This document shows, in pieces, positions 47,951 through 57,216 of a DNA stretch of 64,000 nucleotides. How positions within the stretch are numbered: the first letter of the stretch is position 1; each line of letters begins with the position of its first letter. The DNA is from Gammaproteobacteria bacterium (GTDB lineage: Bacteria; Pseudomonadota; Gammaproteobacteria; Pseudomonadales; Halieaceae). Below the pieces are notes generated by a model. That model worked only from the letters and a program-made list of their open reading frames with translations, ran no database searches and was not told the DNA's origin. The stretch lies in contig JAHEKX010000007.1 of assembly GCA_024644535.1 (NCBI GenBank), forward strand, positions 14,654 to 78,653. Direction: 5' to 3'. The position numbers and the translations under genes were made by a program.

Positions 47951-49456
47951 TTACAAAAACTCCCATACACAAAATAAACCTACACTAGTCAGTACAATAG
48001 TGTAGGGAAAAGCCATGATTACCATGCGACCGTAGGACAGCCGAATTAATGGAGCGAGTGCTGAGGTCAGTAAGAACAAAAATGCGGCCTGACCATTCGG
48101 AGTCGCGACACTCGGCAAGTTGGTGCCGGTGTTAATGGCTACAGCCATATGGTCAAATTCCAAGCGGGTCAGGGTGCCCGCATCAAAAGCTTGCTTTACT
48201 TCGCTAATGTAAACGGTGGCTACAAACACGTTATCACTAATCATAGATAACACGCCGTTGGCTAAGAAAAACATAGACGGGCGAATATCGGAGCTCATGT
48301 GCAGAACCGCGTCAATGACGGGCGTGAACAAGTGCTGCTCATGAATGACCGCGACTATAGCAAAGAAAACAACGAGTAGAGCAGTAAACGGGAGAGCCTC
48401 TTCAAAAGCATGTCCGATTTGGTGCTCATCTACAATTCCGTTGAACGCCGTAAGTAGGACAATCACCATCAACCCAATAAGGCCGACAGCGGCCCAATGC
48501 ATCGCCAATGAGACCACCAACAGCAAGGCAACGGCTGCTTGTACTGCGAGCTTGGCGTTACTGCTCGGGTTACGCTTAATCTCCTCGCCGCGCTGAAAGT
48601 CTTCAAGCACCAACCGAACATTGTCTGGAAGCTCCGTGCCGTAGCCGAACTTCCCCGTGACTTCAAGCAGGTAACAGGTAAGTAGACCAGCGACTAAAGT
48701 GGGCATCGTTATGGGTGCCATTTGTATGAAAAACTCAACGAAATCCCAGCCGGCCACCGTCGCGATCAGTAAATTCTGGGGCTCGCCTACCAGTGTGCAG
48801 ACGCCGCCTAATGCGGTTCCCACTGCGCCATGCATGAGCAATGATCGCAGGAAAGCTCTAAATTGTTCCAAGTCTTCGTGGTGGTGTTCATGGATGCTGA
48901 CGTCATCGGCGTGATCGTGCTCTATGTGCTCTAGATTTTTACCGGACGCGAATCGGTGATAGACCGCATAAAAACCCACACCAACGCTGATAAGCACGGC
49001 GGTCACGGTTAAGGCATCAAGAAAAGCCGACAGAGCCGCAGCGACGAAAGAAAACATCAGCGCTAGCAGCTTTTTCGATTTGACTTTCAAGAGCAGTTTG
49101 GTAAACACAAAGAGCAACAGATCTTTCATAAAGTAAATGCCTGCCACCATAAACATTAATAGCAGTATGACCTCGAAGTTTGCAGCAGTTTCTTTGTAGA
49201 CGGCCTCTGGTGATGCCAGCCCCATGACGACGGCTTCGATGGCGAGCAAGCCGCCTGGCTGGAGTGGGTAGCAGCGGAGGGCAAGCGCCAGGGTAAAGAT
49301 GAACTCAGCGATCAGACACCAGCCCAAAACGAAAGGTCCCGCTGCCCACAAAATAACGGGGTTGATGATCAAAAAACCTATGATAGTCTGCTTGTACCAG
49401 ACTGGAGCCTTGCCTAAGAAATTGTTCCAAAGTGCGTTAGCAGTGGTGTCGCTCAT
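47951..49456 (-). CDS. nhaB: Na+/H+ antiporter NhaB
   Basis: Electrogenic sodium-proton antiporter of the inner membrane, 501 aa with about 12 helices. Conserved pieces: [75 protein letters not shown] His/acid-rich cytoplasmic loop (HDHADD, HEHHHED) precedes the [12 protein letters not shown] segment. NhaB is common in marine and halotolerant gammaproteobacteria. Convergent with dnaQ and divergent from nudC. Confidence 0.95.
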   Translation of the reverse strand: MSDTTANALWNNFLGKAPVWYKQTIIGFLIINPVILWAAGPFVLGWCLIAEFIFTLALALRCYPLQPGGLLAIEAVVMGLASPEAVYKETAANFEVILLLMFMVAGIYFMKDLLLFVFTKLLLKVKSKKLLALMFSFVAAALSAFLDALTVTAVLISVGVGFYAVYHRFASGKNLEHIEHDHADDVSIHEHHHEDLEQFRAFLRSLLMHGAVGTALGGVCTLVGEPQNLLIATVAGWDFVEFFIQMAPITMPTLVAGLLTCYLLEVTGKFGYGTELPDNVRLVLEDFQRGEEIKRNPSSNAKLAVQAAVALLLVVSLAMHWAAVGLIGLMVIVLLTAFNGIVDEHQIGHAFEEALPFTALLVVFFAIVAVIHEQHLFTPVIDAVLHMSSDIRPSMFFLANGVLSMISDNVFVATVYISEVKQAFDAGTLTRLEFDHMAVAINTGTNLPSVATPNGQAAFLFLLTSALAPLIRLSYGRMVIMAFPYTIVLTSVGLFCVWEFL

Positions 49457-49604
49457 ATTTTCTCCGTTATCGTTTTAGCAAACTTAAGAGTCGCAGTCTA
49501 TGCTATGTACAGCAGGCTGAAAAGTCGCAAGACAAAACTTAGCGTGACTTGCTCTGGCAACGGCAAGCGCATACCATGCCAAGCCCGAGCTATGTGGAGC
49601 CGAT

Positions 49605-50411
49605 ATGAATAATGACGATCAAATATTAATTTTTCATGAAGGGGAGCTTGTCTGCGACATGCAAGCGCAGCCAGGATACCTTCACAATTTTTTGCATATC
49701 GAACCCGAACTGCTTGATCCTGCCAGCCGCCAAGATGTCGGTGAGTACGATGGTCGCCGCGTTACTGCCTATCGAACCGCAGAAGGAACCGAGTTGGACC
49801 CTATGCGATTTATGCCGACCAACTTATATCGCGTGCTGCCTCAAGCGCCGACACCTGACCGAGATATCATTTCTAGAGGTGCTCATTTAGCGCATTGGCG
49901 TCATACGCATCGCTACTGCGGTGTTTGTGGTTCACGCAATGTGGTGCACCCATCGGAGCCCGGCTTGCAATGTGAAGGTTGCGGTTTTACCTCGTATCCT
50001 CGCGTGTCGCCTTGCGGCATTGCTTTGATGGTTGATGGCGACCGAATGCTGTTAGCGCGCAATGCGCGCTTTCCTCGACCTATGTTTTCAACGCTTGCCG
50101 GTTTTGTCGAGGCTGGCGAAAGCGCGGAGCAGACCATTGCCCGAGAAATCTTTGAGGAGGTTGGCCTGGCTAGTGGAAAACTTGAGTATTTCGATTCACA
50201 AGCGTGGCCATTCCCAGATCAGCTTATGTTGGGTTACTTTGCTCAATACGCAGGCGGTGAGATCGCAGTCGATGGCGTAGAGATCGCTGAAGCTCATTGG
50301 TTTGATTACCGTGACTTACCCAGAAATATCCCCCCGACCATGAGTATCGCAGGGCGTCTGATTCAGCACTACTGCCAGTTGAGGGATCAAAACATTAACT
50401 TGTTCGAGTAG
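49605..50411 (+). CDS. nudC: NADH pyrophosphatase / NAD-capped RNA hydrolase NudC
   Basis: Nudix hydrolase that splits NADH and removes 5' NAD caps from RNA. The zinc-ribbon cysteines are in CGVCG and CEGCGF, and the Nudix box GX5EX7REUXEEXGU runs from LAGFVEAGESAEQ to AREIFEEVGL. The C-terminal NudC motif SQAWPFPDQLMLGY follows. 268 aa. The ATG at 49605 is 8 nt after GTGGAG. sohB follows after 8 nt. Confidence 0.95.
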   Translation: MNNDDQILIFHEGELVCDMQAQPGYLHNFLHIEPELLDPASRQDVGEYDGRRVTAYRTAEGTELDPMRFMPTNLYRVLPQAPTPDRDIISRGAHLAHWRHTHRYCGVCGSRNVVHPSEPGLQCEGCGFTSYPRVSPCGIALMVDGDRMLLARNARFPRPMFSTLAGFVEAGESAEQTIAREIFEEVGLASGKLEYFDSQAWPFPDQLMLGYFAQYAGGEIAVDGVEIAEAHWFDYRDLPRNIPPTMSIAGRLIQHYCQLRDQNINLFE

Positions 50412-50419
50412 GCCTAACT

Positions 50420-51475
50420 ATGGAATGGATCGCCGATTACGGTGTGTTTTTGCTAAAAAGTGTCACTGTGTTAGTGGCGCTCATTGTGTTTATCGGCTTT
50501 GTCGCAAGCCTCAGCCAGCGTCAAAAAGGTGATCAGAGAGAAGGGCGGGTCAAGATTCAGAGCTTGAACGATGACCACGAAGATAACCTCGATGACTTTT
50601 TAGCCTCGGTATTAGAGCCAGAGGCTTATAAACAGCATAAAAAAGACGAGAAAAAAGCGAGAAAAGCCCTAGCGAAAGCGACAAAAAAAGCCGGCAAGCA
50701 AGACGATAAGGAAGAGGGCGTTAGACCTCGGGTGTTTGTTATTGATTTTGATGGTGATATCAAAGCGTCGGAAGTAGATGGCTTGCGCAAAGAAATCAGC
50801 ACTCTGGTGGCCAACAAGGAAGAGGGTGACTCGGTCATTTTACGGTTGGAAAGCCCGGGCGGCATGGTGCACAGCTACGGCTTGGCGGCCAGCCAGCTAG
50901 ACCGTATTAAAAAAGCGGGCATTAAACTCAGGGTGAGTGTCGATGCGGTCGCTGCTAGTGGAGGTTATATGATGGCCTGCGTCGCAGATGAAATTGTAGC
51001 GGCTCCCTTTAGTGTGATTGGCTCTATTGGTGTGGTTGCCCAGGTACCTAATGTCCATAGGTTACTGAAAAAAAATGACGTCGATGTCGAGGTTTTGACC
51101 GCGGGCAAGTACAAACGTACGCTGACGGTGCTGGGCGAGAACACCGAGGAAGGGCGGCAAAAGTTCATCGATGACCTAGAGTCAACCCACGCCCTATTTA
51201 AAACCTTTGTGCAGGAGCACCGACCTAGACTCGATATCGAAGCTGTTGCTACAGGGGAGATCTGGTACGGTAAGGAGGCCATCGATAAGGGTTTGGTCGA
51301 CCGAATAGCTACCAGCGACGACCTGATCTTAGAGGCGTTGAAAACAAGCCAAGTGTTTCGTGTGAGCTACGAACACAAAAAGACCTTAGCTGAGCGCTTA
51401 GGTTTTGCGGCCGAGCAGGGCGTTCTTAAAGCTTTCGAGCAGCTGTTGGCACAACAAACCAAGCGTTGGTTCTGA
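50420..51475 (+). CDS. sohB: Inner-membrane protease SohB (peptidase S49)
   Basis: Membrane-anchored signal-peptide-peptidase-like protease. One N-terminal helix (about residues 8-30), a charged Lys-rich linker (about 75-95) and the S49 domain with the nucleophile Ser in AVAASGGYMMACVADE and catalytic Lys in AGKYKRTLTVLGENTEEG. The 351-aa length matches E. coli SohB. It is followed with a 1-nt overlap (TGATG) by a thioesterase. Confidence 0.94.
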   Translation: MEWIADYGVFLLKSVTVLVALIVFIGFVASLSQRQKGDQREGRVKIQSLNDDHEDNLDDFLASVLEPEAYKQHKKDEKKARKALAKATKKAGKQDDKEEGVRPRVFVIDFDGDIKASEVDGLRKEISTLVANKEEGDSVILRLESPGGMVHSYGLAASQLDRIKKAGIKLRVSVDAVAASGGYMMACVADEIVAAPFSVIGSIGVVAQVPNVHRLLKKNDVDVEVLTAGKYKRTLTVLGENTEEGRQKFIDDLESTHALFKTFVQEHRPRLDIEAVATGEIWYGKEAIDKGLVDRIATSDDLILEALKTSQVFRVSYEHKKTLAERLGFAAEQGVLKAFEQLLAQQTKRWF

Positions 51476-51915
51476 TGGATTGGCGTTACCCAAACCCCTA
51501 CACACATGCCATTTGCGTGAGCAACGATCACATCGATGGTTTAGGACACAGCAATAACACCCAGTATATTCAATGGTGTGAAGAGGCAGCATGGGCACAT
51601 TCCACGTCACTGGGGATGAGCTTAGAGATTTATCAAACTATGGGTCGCGCAATGGCCGTGGTGCGAAGTGAATTTGACTATCTTAAAGCGACATACGAGG
51701 GTGATCAGCTGATTGTAGGTACGTGGTTAACCGACCTTTCTAGGCGCTTAAACATGGAGCGTCGGTTTGAGGTTCGCAAGCAGTTAGATGGCACATTGGT
51801 TTGTCAGGGCGTGTGGCGATTTGTTTGCATTCGGCTTGATACAGGGGCTCCTACAAGAATGCCGCCTGAGTTCGAAGCTGTTTATGGACCTGCATTAGTT
51901 CGGGTGCCGACTTAA
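51475..51915 (+). CDS. Hotdog-fold acyl-CoA thioesterase (4HBT family)
   Basis: 146 aa. The 4-hydroxybenzoyl-CoA-thioesterase-like motif is HIDGLGHSNNTQYIQWCEEA near residue 22, with the following strand FDYLKATYEGDQLIVGTW typical of YbgC/FadM-like enzymes. The ATG overlaps the sohB stop, so it is coupled. Substrate is unknown; housekeeping removal of acyl-CoA is plausible. Confidence 0.85.
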   Translation: MDWRYPNPYTHAICVSNDHIDGLGHSNNTQYIQWCEEAAWAHSTSLGMSLEIYQTMGRAMAVVRSEFDYLKATYEGDQLIVGTWLTDLSRRLNMERRFEVRKQLDGTLVCQGVWRFVCIRLDTGAPTRMPPEFEAVYGPALVRVPT

Positions 51916-51975
51916 CAAATTACTAAGAAAAGTACTTCAGAATATTCCGCAGTTGATAATCATCGAGGGTTTTAC

Positions 51976-52599
51976 ATGAATAGGCTAGTGGGAACGATCA
52001 TTGCAATAATTTTCAGCTTTAGCAGTGTGTTGGCTTGGTCCGACGGGCTAAAGCAGGTCATTACAAATTGGGAAGTTGCTAACTTTACGTTGGACGGCGA
52101 TGCCCAAAAAGTAGCCTTTGATACCTTGCTTGAAAGGGCCGATGCCTTGCGTTCAAACCCCAGCGCATCCGCAGAAGACTTTTTGTGGGCTGGGATTATT
52201 GAATCGTCCTACGCCGGAGAGATTGGGGGTATGAGTGCTCTGAGTCATGCAAAACAAGCCAAAAACGACTTTGAGTCTGCTCTGAGCGGAAGCGACCCTA
52301 ATGTCACACCGGCCGCCTTGGCGAGTCTGGGTAATCTGCATTCAAAGGTGCCGGGCTGGCCGATAGGTTTTGGTAATGACAAGAAAGCCAAAAAATTCTT
52401 TGAGGATGCCGAGCAAGCAGGCGCTGATACCCTTGATTTCTACATGATGTACGCTGAATATGCCTTAAACAAAGGCATGAAAGATAAGGCTTTGGCTTTA
52501 CTACAGGCATCTGAGGAAGTCGAGCCCAGAGCTGAGCGTAACATTAGCGATGCCGCCCGGATCGCCGAGCGCACCGCATACTATGGGCGCTTGAACTAG
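51976..52599 (+). CDS. Periplasmic TPR-like protein of unknown function
   Basis: 207 aa with a signal peptide (about residues 1-21, FSFSSVLA-W cleavage). The helical-repeat pattern recalls a family in Pseudomonas and Azoarcus relatives marked by LWAGIIESSYAGEIGG, SLGNLHSKVPGWPIGFGND and a final TPR (YMMYAEYALNKGMKDKALAL). It is likely a periplasmic protein-interaction module. Partner and function are unknown. Convergent with the following 76-aa gene across the hairpin CCGCAA-cta-TTGCGG (52606-52620). Confidence 0.72.
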   Translation: MNRLVGTIIAIIFSFSSVLAWSDGLKQVITNWEVANFTLDGDAQKVAFDTLLERADALRSNPSASAEDFLWAGIIESSYAGEIGGMSALSHAKQAKNDFESALSGSDPNVTPAALASLGNLHSKVPGWPIGFGNDKKAKKFFEDAEQAGADTLDFYMMYAEYALNKGMKDKALALLQASEEVEPRAERNISDAARIAERTAYYGRLN

Positions 52600-52611
52600 T
52601 CATTACCGCAA

Positions 52612-52842
52612 CTATTGCGGCTCGGGTGGTGGCGTTTTTTTTGTCCTATCACACTGAGCCGCCGCTCCCAGCGCTCGTGTTTCCATGCCTTCGGCCGAAT
52701 CAGGGTCACCTAACAACACACCGGCAACGTCGTCATTTATTGACTCGCAAGGGTCTTGTTGTGTTGGGTCAGTAAGCCAAGCTAGCACAGTGATCGTCAA
52801 AATGATTAACGCGATCGCCAGGTTTCTAAGTAAAGTCTTCAT
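52612..52842 (-). CDS. Small exported or membrane-anchored protein, unknown
   Basis: 76 aa: an N-terminal hydrophobic helix (about residues 8-24, LAIALIILTITVLAWL) after basic residues, then a soluble part with two cysteines (DPCESIND and AAQCDRTK) that could form a disulfide, and a Pro-rich tail. No family recognised. The two-Cys periplasmic-like tail and sensible composition argue that it is real. Confidence 0.55.
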   Translation of the reverse strand: MKTLLRNLAIALIILTITVLAWLTDPTQQDPCESINDDVAGVLLGDPDSAEGMETRALGAAAQCDRTKKTPPPEPQ

Positions 52843-53058
52843 GTAATGTGTATGCCTTTAAGCGAATACCGCGTAGTCGATTATCGCATACGTTGAAAGT
52901 TTGTGTGAGATTATCGACGAGGCGCGCGCACAAGCTCGTGTGCAAGTGTGAAGAACGCATGTGGATGCTTTCGGCCGTATTAAGAACAGACGCGGTGGAG
53001 CTTGGTTCGAACCTTACGTAACAGAGCTTCGGCAGCAAGAGTGCATCCGTATGTGCGT

Positions 53059-53072
53059 ATAATATATATTAT
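53059..53072. promoter_or_regulatory. AT-rich palindrome before the 76-aa gene
   Basis: ATAATATATATTAT is a perfect 14-bp palindrome in an otherwise GC-balanced 270-nt gap between the SDR gene and the 76-aa gene. It could be a regulator site or part of a promoter -10 on either strand. No matching -35 is clear. The rest of the gap shows no gene. Confidence 0.35.
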
Positions 53073-53112
53073 GTTAAATTGTGGATTTCCCTTCCAAGTC
53101 CGATACCTGCCA

Positions 53113-53877
53113 TTACACGTAAAGCACTGCCCCTCCGTCGATTCTAAGCGTTTGCCCTGTGATTGAGCCCGCCAAAGGGCTGCTGATGAACGCCACCAAA
53201 TCCGCAACCTCTTGCCGCGTGACCATGCGGCCGCTTAGATTTGGAAAAAGTTCACTGCAAACGAGGGCCTCGATCTCATTCCATTGGTCTGTCCAGCCGC
53301 GCTTACGAGCAATTTTTCTGAAAATGGTCTCAGTGTCCTCGGTGCGAATAAGCCCTGGCGCAACTGTATTCACCGTTACTCCCGTTCCTTTTAGCGCTTG
53401 GGCATGGCTTACGGTGGCGTTACTCAGCGCGCCTTTAGCAGCGTAGTACGCTGGGCGTTCTGCTGCCGGCTGATGCGAGCCTATGGTGCCCAAGTGAATT
53501 ATTCGCCCCCAGCCCCGCGTCTTCATTGGTGGCGCGAGCGCTTGGGCTAAGCGCAGAGCCGACAAAGTGTTGGTCTGGAACATTTCTACCCATTTGGCTT
53601 CATCGCTCTGATCCCAGGTGTGGTTATCGGTAGTGCCATAGTTATTGATCAGAATATCCGGGGACCAGCTATTGGCGCTTAACTGGCTTAAAACATCTTG
53701 GCGCCCCGCTTCCGTCCTTAAGTCGCCTACCACTGCATGCTCTGATGTGGGCAAAGTTTCTTGACTGTGAACGATCGTCAGGCACCCTTCACGACTCATT
53801 GTTTGGGCAATGATTTCCCCCGTTCGCTTGTCGGCGCCTGTGATGAGCGCTAGCTTGCCATCAATATTTAACTTCAC
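53113..53877 (-). CDS. Short-chain dehydrogenase/reductase with atypical cofactor loop
   Basis: 254 aa SDR. The expected TGxxxGxG cofactor loop reads TGADKRTG (13-20), with Arg-Thr in place of Gly-x. NAG is changed to NNYGT. The catalytic Tyr and Lys are kept in YYAAKGAL, while the Ser position reads HLGTIGS. The C-terminus SITGQTLRIDGGAVLYV is typical. The altered loop resembles SDRs with unusual cofactor use, for example pteridine reductase-like members, but function is not assignable. Start is GTG at 53877. Confidence 0.8.
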   Translation of the reverse strand: MKLNIDGKLALITGADKRTGEIIAQTMSREGCLTIVHSQETLPTSEHAVVGDLRTEAGRQDVLSQLSANSWSPDILINNYGTTDNHTWDQSDEAKWVEMFQTNTLSALRLAQALAPPMKTRGWGRIIHLGTIGSHQPAAERPAYYAAKGALSNATVSHAQALKGTGVTVNTVAPGLIRTEDTETIFRKIARKRGWTDQWNEIEALVCSELFPNLSGRMVTRQEVADLVAFISSPLAGSITGQTLRIDGGAVLYV

Positions 53878-53999
53878 TTAGATTCTCGAAATGTTATATA
53901 AAGCATTGAATTTATCTGTTTTAGTTGCTTTTAATGTGTGGTTAGAGCTTCTTGCATACCGAGATGCGCAAGGCTTACCTCGCACATGATGGTGCGCTA

Positions 54000-54743
54000 T
54001 TAGCTTAATACGATATCTTTTACGCCACTAAAGCCTCCGTCGACAGGCAAGTTAGTAGCGGTTATGAAAGACGCAGCGTCACTTAATAAAAATGCAATAG
54101 CTGCAGCTACCTCGGCCGGCTTACCGGGACGGTTAAGAGGATGCATCTTTACAAACGCCTTCTCACCAGGTGGATACGTACTAATAATATCCGTCATTGG
54201 TGTGCTGATATAGCCCGGGCTTACTGAGTTCACACGGATGTTATGGGCCGCATAGTCTGCAGCTAACGATCTCGTTAGCTGCAAGACACCACCTTTAGTC
54301 ACATTGTAGGGCATGTTGCCTGAGCATCCGACCATGCCGTATACACTGGCGATGGTAACGATGGCGCCCTCGCCTCGACCCACTAATTCAGGTAACAAAG
54401 CCTTTGCCGTTAACCAGGTGCCCGTAAGGTTGACCGATAGAGCTCGGTCCCATGTTTCGGTATCTGTCACTAGCGCATCGCCCGGCACCGACAGTCCAGC
54501 ACAGGTAACGCCACCGTGTATTGCGCCGAAGTGTGACTTGCCGGTCGAGACCGCGTATTCCAGATCTTCCAACCTTGTTACATCGGCTTGTACGCTGAGC
54601 TGATGCTCGCCAGCTTTGGCGTCAATGAAGCGATCGACTGCGACTACTGTGCCGCCTAATGCTATTATCTGTTCGGCCGTGGCGGCCCCGATGCCAGAGC
54701 CCGCGCCGGTAACTAGAAATGTTTTACTTTGCAGTGAAATCAT
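54000..54743 (-). CDS. Short-chain dehydrogenase/reductase
   Basis: 247 aa classical SDR. Cofactor motif TGAGSGIG (12-19), CAGLS in place of NNAG, Ser in IASVYGM, Tyr and Lys in YNVTKGG, and the usual ending LPVDGGFSG. Substrate unknown; such enzymes act on sugars, alcohols or ketones. It lies 13 nt downstream of the nitroreductase gene, so the two form an operon. A short hairpin (53981-53996) follows without a T-run. Confidence 0.87.
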   Translation of the reverse strand: MISLQSKTFLVTGAGSGIGAATAEQIIALGGTVVAVDRFIDAKAGEHQLSVQADVTRLEDLEYAVSTGKSHFGAIHGGVTCAGLSVPGDALVTDTETWDRALSVNLTGTWLTAKALLPELVGRGEGAIVTIASVYGMVGCSGNMPYNVTKGGVLQLTRSLAADYAAHNIRVNSVSPGYISTPMTDIISTYPPGEKAFVKMHPLNRPGKPAEVAAAIAFLLSDAASFITATNLPVDGGFSGVKDIVLS

Positions 54744-54756
54744 GGTTTCCCCAGTG

Positions 54757-55374
54757 TCATAAATAAGTGGTTAACGCAGAGATATCTGGGCGCGCGCGTT
54801 CTTTTAATGGTTCTTTATTAGTGCCAATGTAGATAAATCCCGCGATACGCTCGTGGCCCAAAAGGCCTAGTTCAAGAGCCACATTACTGTCATAGGTTAG
54901 CCATTCAGTAATCCATTGAGCACCGAACCCAGAGGCCTTGGCGGCGAGCAAAAGGTTGTAGCAGCTTGCTCCGCAGGCCAGAGTTTGCTCCCACTCGGGC
55001 GTTTTACCATCATTTTTCGGGCTATAAGCAACGACTACAACAGTCGGCGCACGCATAAATCGCGTTTGCTCAAGTGTTTGCATGGCTTCAGGCATATTGG
55101 GGTTGTTTTTACGGGCTATTTCAAGGCAACTTTTCCCCAAAGCATTGCGCCGTTCTCCCTCGATGATGATAAACCGAAATGGGCTTAGACGGCGATGATC
55201 CGGCACTCGTGCAGCGATTGTGAGCATATGCTCTAGCTCTTGCTGCGATGGGCCTGGGGACTCAAGGTTTGTCGCAAGGCTAGATCGACGAACCGAAAGG
55301 AATTGCAGTATCGGCGCTAGTTTTTTGAAGGGGGCGATTTGCTCGCCAAGATTGTATTGTGTCTGCCGTGTCAT
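54757..55374 (-). CDS. Nitroreductase family FMN protein
   Basis: 205 aa. The nitroreductase pattern is SVRRSSLATNLESPGP (RRS phosphate-binding), RVPDHRRLSPFRFIII, ACGASCYNLLLAAKASGFGAQW and GFIYIGTNKEP. It resembles the YdjA branch, which uses FMN and NAD(P)H. First gene of a two-gene operon with the SDR. Divergent from the first SulP gene across 136 nt. Confidence 0.88.
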   Translation of the reverse strand: MTRQTQYNLGEQIAPFKKLAPILQFLSVRRSSLATNLESPGPSQQELEHMLTIAARVPDHRRLSPFRFIIIEGERRNALGKSCLEIARKNNPNMPEAMQTLEQTRFMRAPTVVVVAYSPKNDGKTPEWEQTLACGASCYNLLLAAKASGFGAQWITEWLTYDSNVALELGLLGHERIAGFIYIGTNKEPLKERARPDISALTTYL

Positions 55375-55442
55375 GTATCACTCCTATTTGTAACATTTTC
55401 TATCACCCGGCGCAGATTACAACCCGTTGGGTACGAAAGTTA

Positions 55443-55471
55443 TTCAATTTTTCGGTGTGAGTGCCGATAAT
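55443..55471 (+). promoter_or_regulatory. Candidate sigma-70 promoter of first SulP gene
   Basis: TTCAAT (55443-55448), a 17-nt spacer and GATAAT (55466-55471, 5/6) precede the TTG start by about 40 nt. No sigma-54 GG-N10-GC element was seen here, so this SulP gene appears to be controlled separately from the FisR-dependent genes. Confidence 0.4.
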
Positions 55472-55510
55472 TAGACGACTGGATAGCTATTATTTTAGGG
55501 ACACCGCTGC

Positions 55511-57214
55511 TTGAAACTCGGACTGCCAGCACTCGCATGGATTAGTGGCTACAACGAACGTATGTTGGCCAGGGATGTCATTGCGTCTGGCGTCTTAATC
55601 GCGTCAATGGTGCCGCAAGCGCTGGGCTTTGCCTTAGTGGCGGGTGTGCCTGTTCAGATCGGGTTGTATTCAGCCATATTGCCGGCAGTCATCTATGCCT
55701 TGCTGGGTACCGGGCGAACGCTTTCCGTGGGCCCAGTGGCGATAGTTTCCATACTTACGGCGACAACCATCAAAGAGGCGTCGTCGGTGCTGAATGTTGA
55801 CGCCTTTCAGGTCATGGTGACCTTAACCGTAATAGTTGGTATCGCACTGACCTTATTGGGGTTGTTCCGCTTTGGGTTTATTGCAAATTTTTTGAGTCGC
55901 CCTGTCGTGTCAGGGTTCATCTCCGCATCGGGTGTGGTGATAGCTGTGAGTCAGCTGCCCGCCATCCTAGGAATCGGTGGTGGTGGCGAGACAGTCCCCG
56001 ACGTACTGTATGCTCTGATTGTTAGTGATGAGATTATCAGCCGAGAGAGTTTGTCATTGGGGCTTTTGACCATTGCATTTTTAGTCTTGGCTCGCCTGCT
56101 CATGATTGGTGTGATGGACGCGCTGCGTGTCGCCAAGCCCGTTACGTACTCGGTTGTGAAGCTTTTGCCCCTGGTGGCTTTAATTGGAGCCTCTTACCTA
56201 GGGTTTTTGCTAGGGGTTGAAGCGCAAGGGGTGGCCGTACTGGGCAATGTCCCCTCGGGCGCCCCGCCACTCTCTGCCCCAACTCTAAACCCGAGTTTGT
56301 GGCTACATCTAGCGCCGTCTGCCTTTCTTATTGCCGTTATCGCTTATGTGGAGTCCATATCTACAGCTCGGAAGCTTGCGGCTAATCGTCGCGAGCGTGT
56401 GTCACCCGACCAAGAGCTACTCGGTCTGGGCGTCGCCAATTTAGTATCGGCATTCTCATCAGGCCTGCCGGTTGCTGGCAGCCTGGCGCGATCACTCGCT
56501 AATTATGACGCTGGGGCCCGCACGCCCTTGGCACTGATCTTTGCTGCCTGGGGTGTTGGGTTATTCACCGTTTTATTTACTGGGATCTTGTCTCACGTGC
56601 CAGTTGCCGCCGTCGCTGGAATTGTTGTTGTAGCGGTGCTTAGTCCGATGGACGTAGGCATGATTGTTCGGTCTTGGCAGGCGTCGGCGGCCGATTTTGG
56701 GTCGCTCTTGGGCACGATTGTTGTGACCTTGAGTTTTGGTGTTTCAAGTGGGCTACTGGTTGGCGTGGCTTTGTCGGTGTTGGTTCATAACTACCGCACT
56801 TCACACCCACATGTCGCGATCGTGGGCAAACTTCCTGGCACAGACTGCTTTGGTGACGCCGACCGGCATGATGTCGTAACAGACCCTTTGGTCTGCACTA
56901 TACGAATTGACGAGAGTCTTTATTTTCCCAATGCGTCATTCCTTGAGGACGTGGTTTATGCGGCGATATCAGCTCGACCGCGGTTGCGTCATCTTGTACT
57001 TTTGTGCTCGTCGGTTAACGCGATCGACATGAGTGCACTAGAAACCCTTGGGATGTTGAATTACCGTTTGGCTGAGCTAAATATCACGCTTAATCTAAGT
57101 GAAGTGAAGCCGCACGTTATGGACGAATTGCGCGACAGCACTTTCCGGACTCGAATGACGGGCAAGATCTTCCCTACTCAGCTAGAAGCCTTTGAGACTC
57201 TTCGTAGAGCCTGA
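55511..57214 (+). CDS. SulP family anion transporter with STAS domain (copy 1)
   Basis: 567 aa. SulP core: SGYNERMLARDVIASGVLIA, MVPQALGFALVAGVP, LRFGFIANFLSRPVVSGFI and the repeat-2 stretch SFSSGLPVAGSLARS-like ASGLPV region; about 12-14 helices, then a cytoplasmic STAS domain (about 440-560, SLYFPNASFLEDVV, NAIDMSALETLG). The start is TTG at 55511, needed to keep the conserved WISGYN; the SD AGGGA lies about 10 nt upstream. Likely substrate sulfate, sulfite or another anion. Paralogous to the second SulP at 61339. Ends 2 nt from the convergent fisR stop. Confidence 0.9.
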   Translation: MKLGLPALAWISGYNERMLARDVIASGVLIASMVPQALGFALVAGVPVQIGLYSAILPAVIYALLGTGRTLSVGPVAIVSILTATTIKEASSVLNVDAFQVMVTLTVIVGIALTLLGLFRFGFIANFLSRPVVSGFISASGVVIAVSQLPAILGIGGGGETVPDVLYALIVSDEIISRESLSLGLLTIAFLVLARLLMIGVMDALRVAKPVTYSVVKLLPLVALIGASYLGFLLGVEAQGVAVLGNVPSGAPPLSAPTLNPSLWLHLAPSAFLIAVIAYVESISTARKLAANRRERVSPDQELLGLGVANLVSAFSSGLPVAGSLARSLANYDAGARTPLALIFAAWGVGLFTVLFTGILSHVPVAAVAGIVVVAVLSPMDVGMIVRSWQASAADFGSLLGTIVVTLSFGVSSGLLVGVALSVLVHNYRTSHPHVAIVGKLPGTDCFGDADRHDVVTDPLVCTIRIDESLYFPNASFLEDVVYAAISARPRLRHLVLLCSSVNAIDMSALETLGMLNYRLAELNITLNLSEVKPHVMDELRDSTFRTRMTGKIFPTQLEAFETLRRA

Positions 57215-57216
57215 GT

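Noticed and set aside
53981-53996. Hairpin after the SDR gene as intrinsic terminator
   Set aside because: The stem is only 5 bp and no T-run follows on the minus strand.
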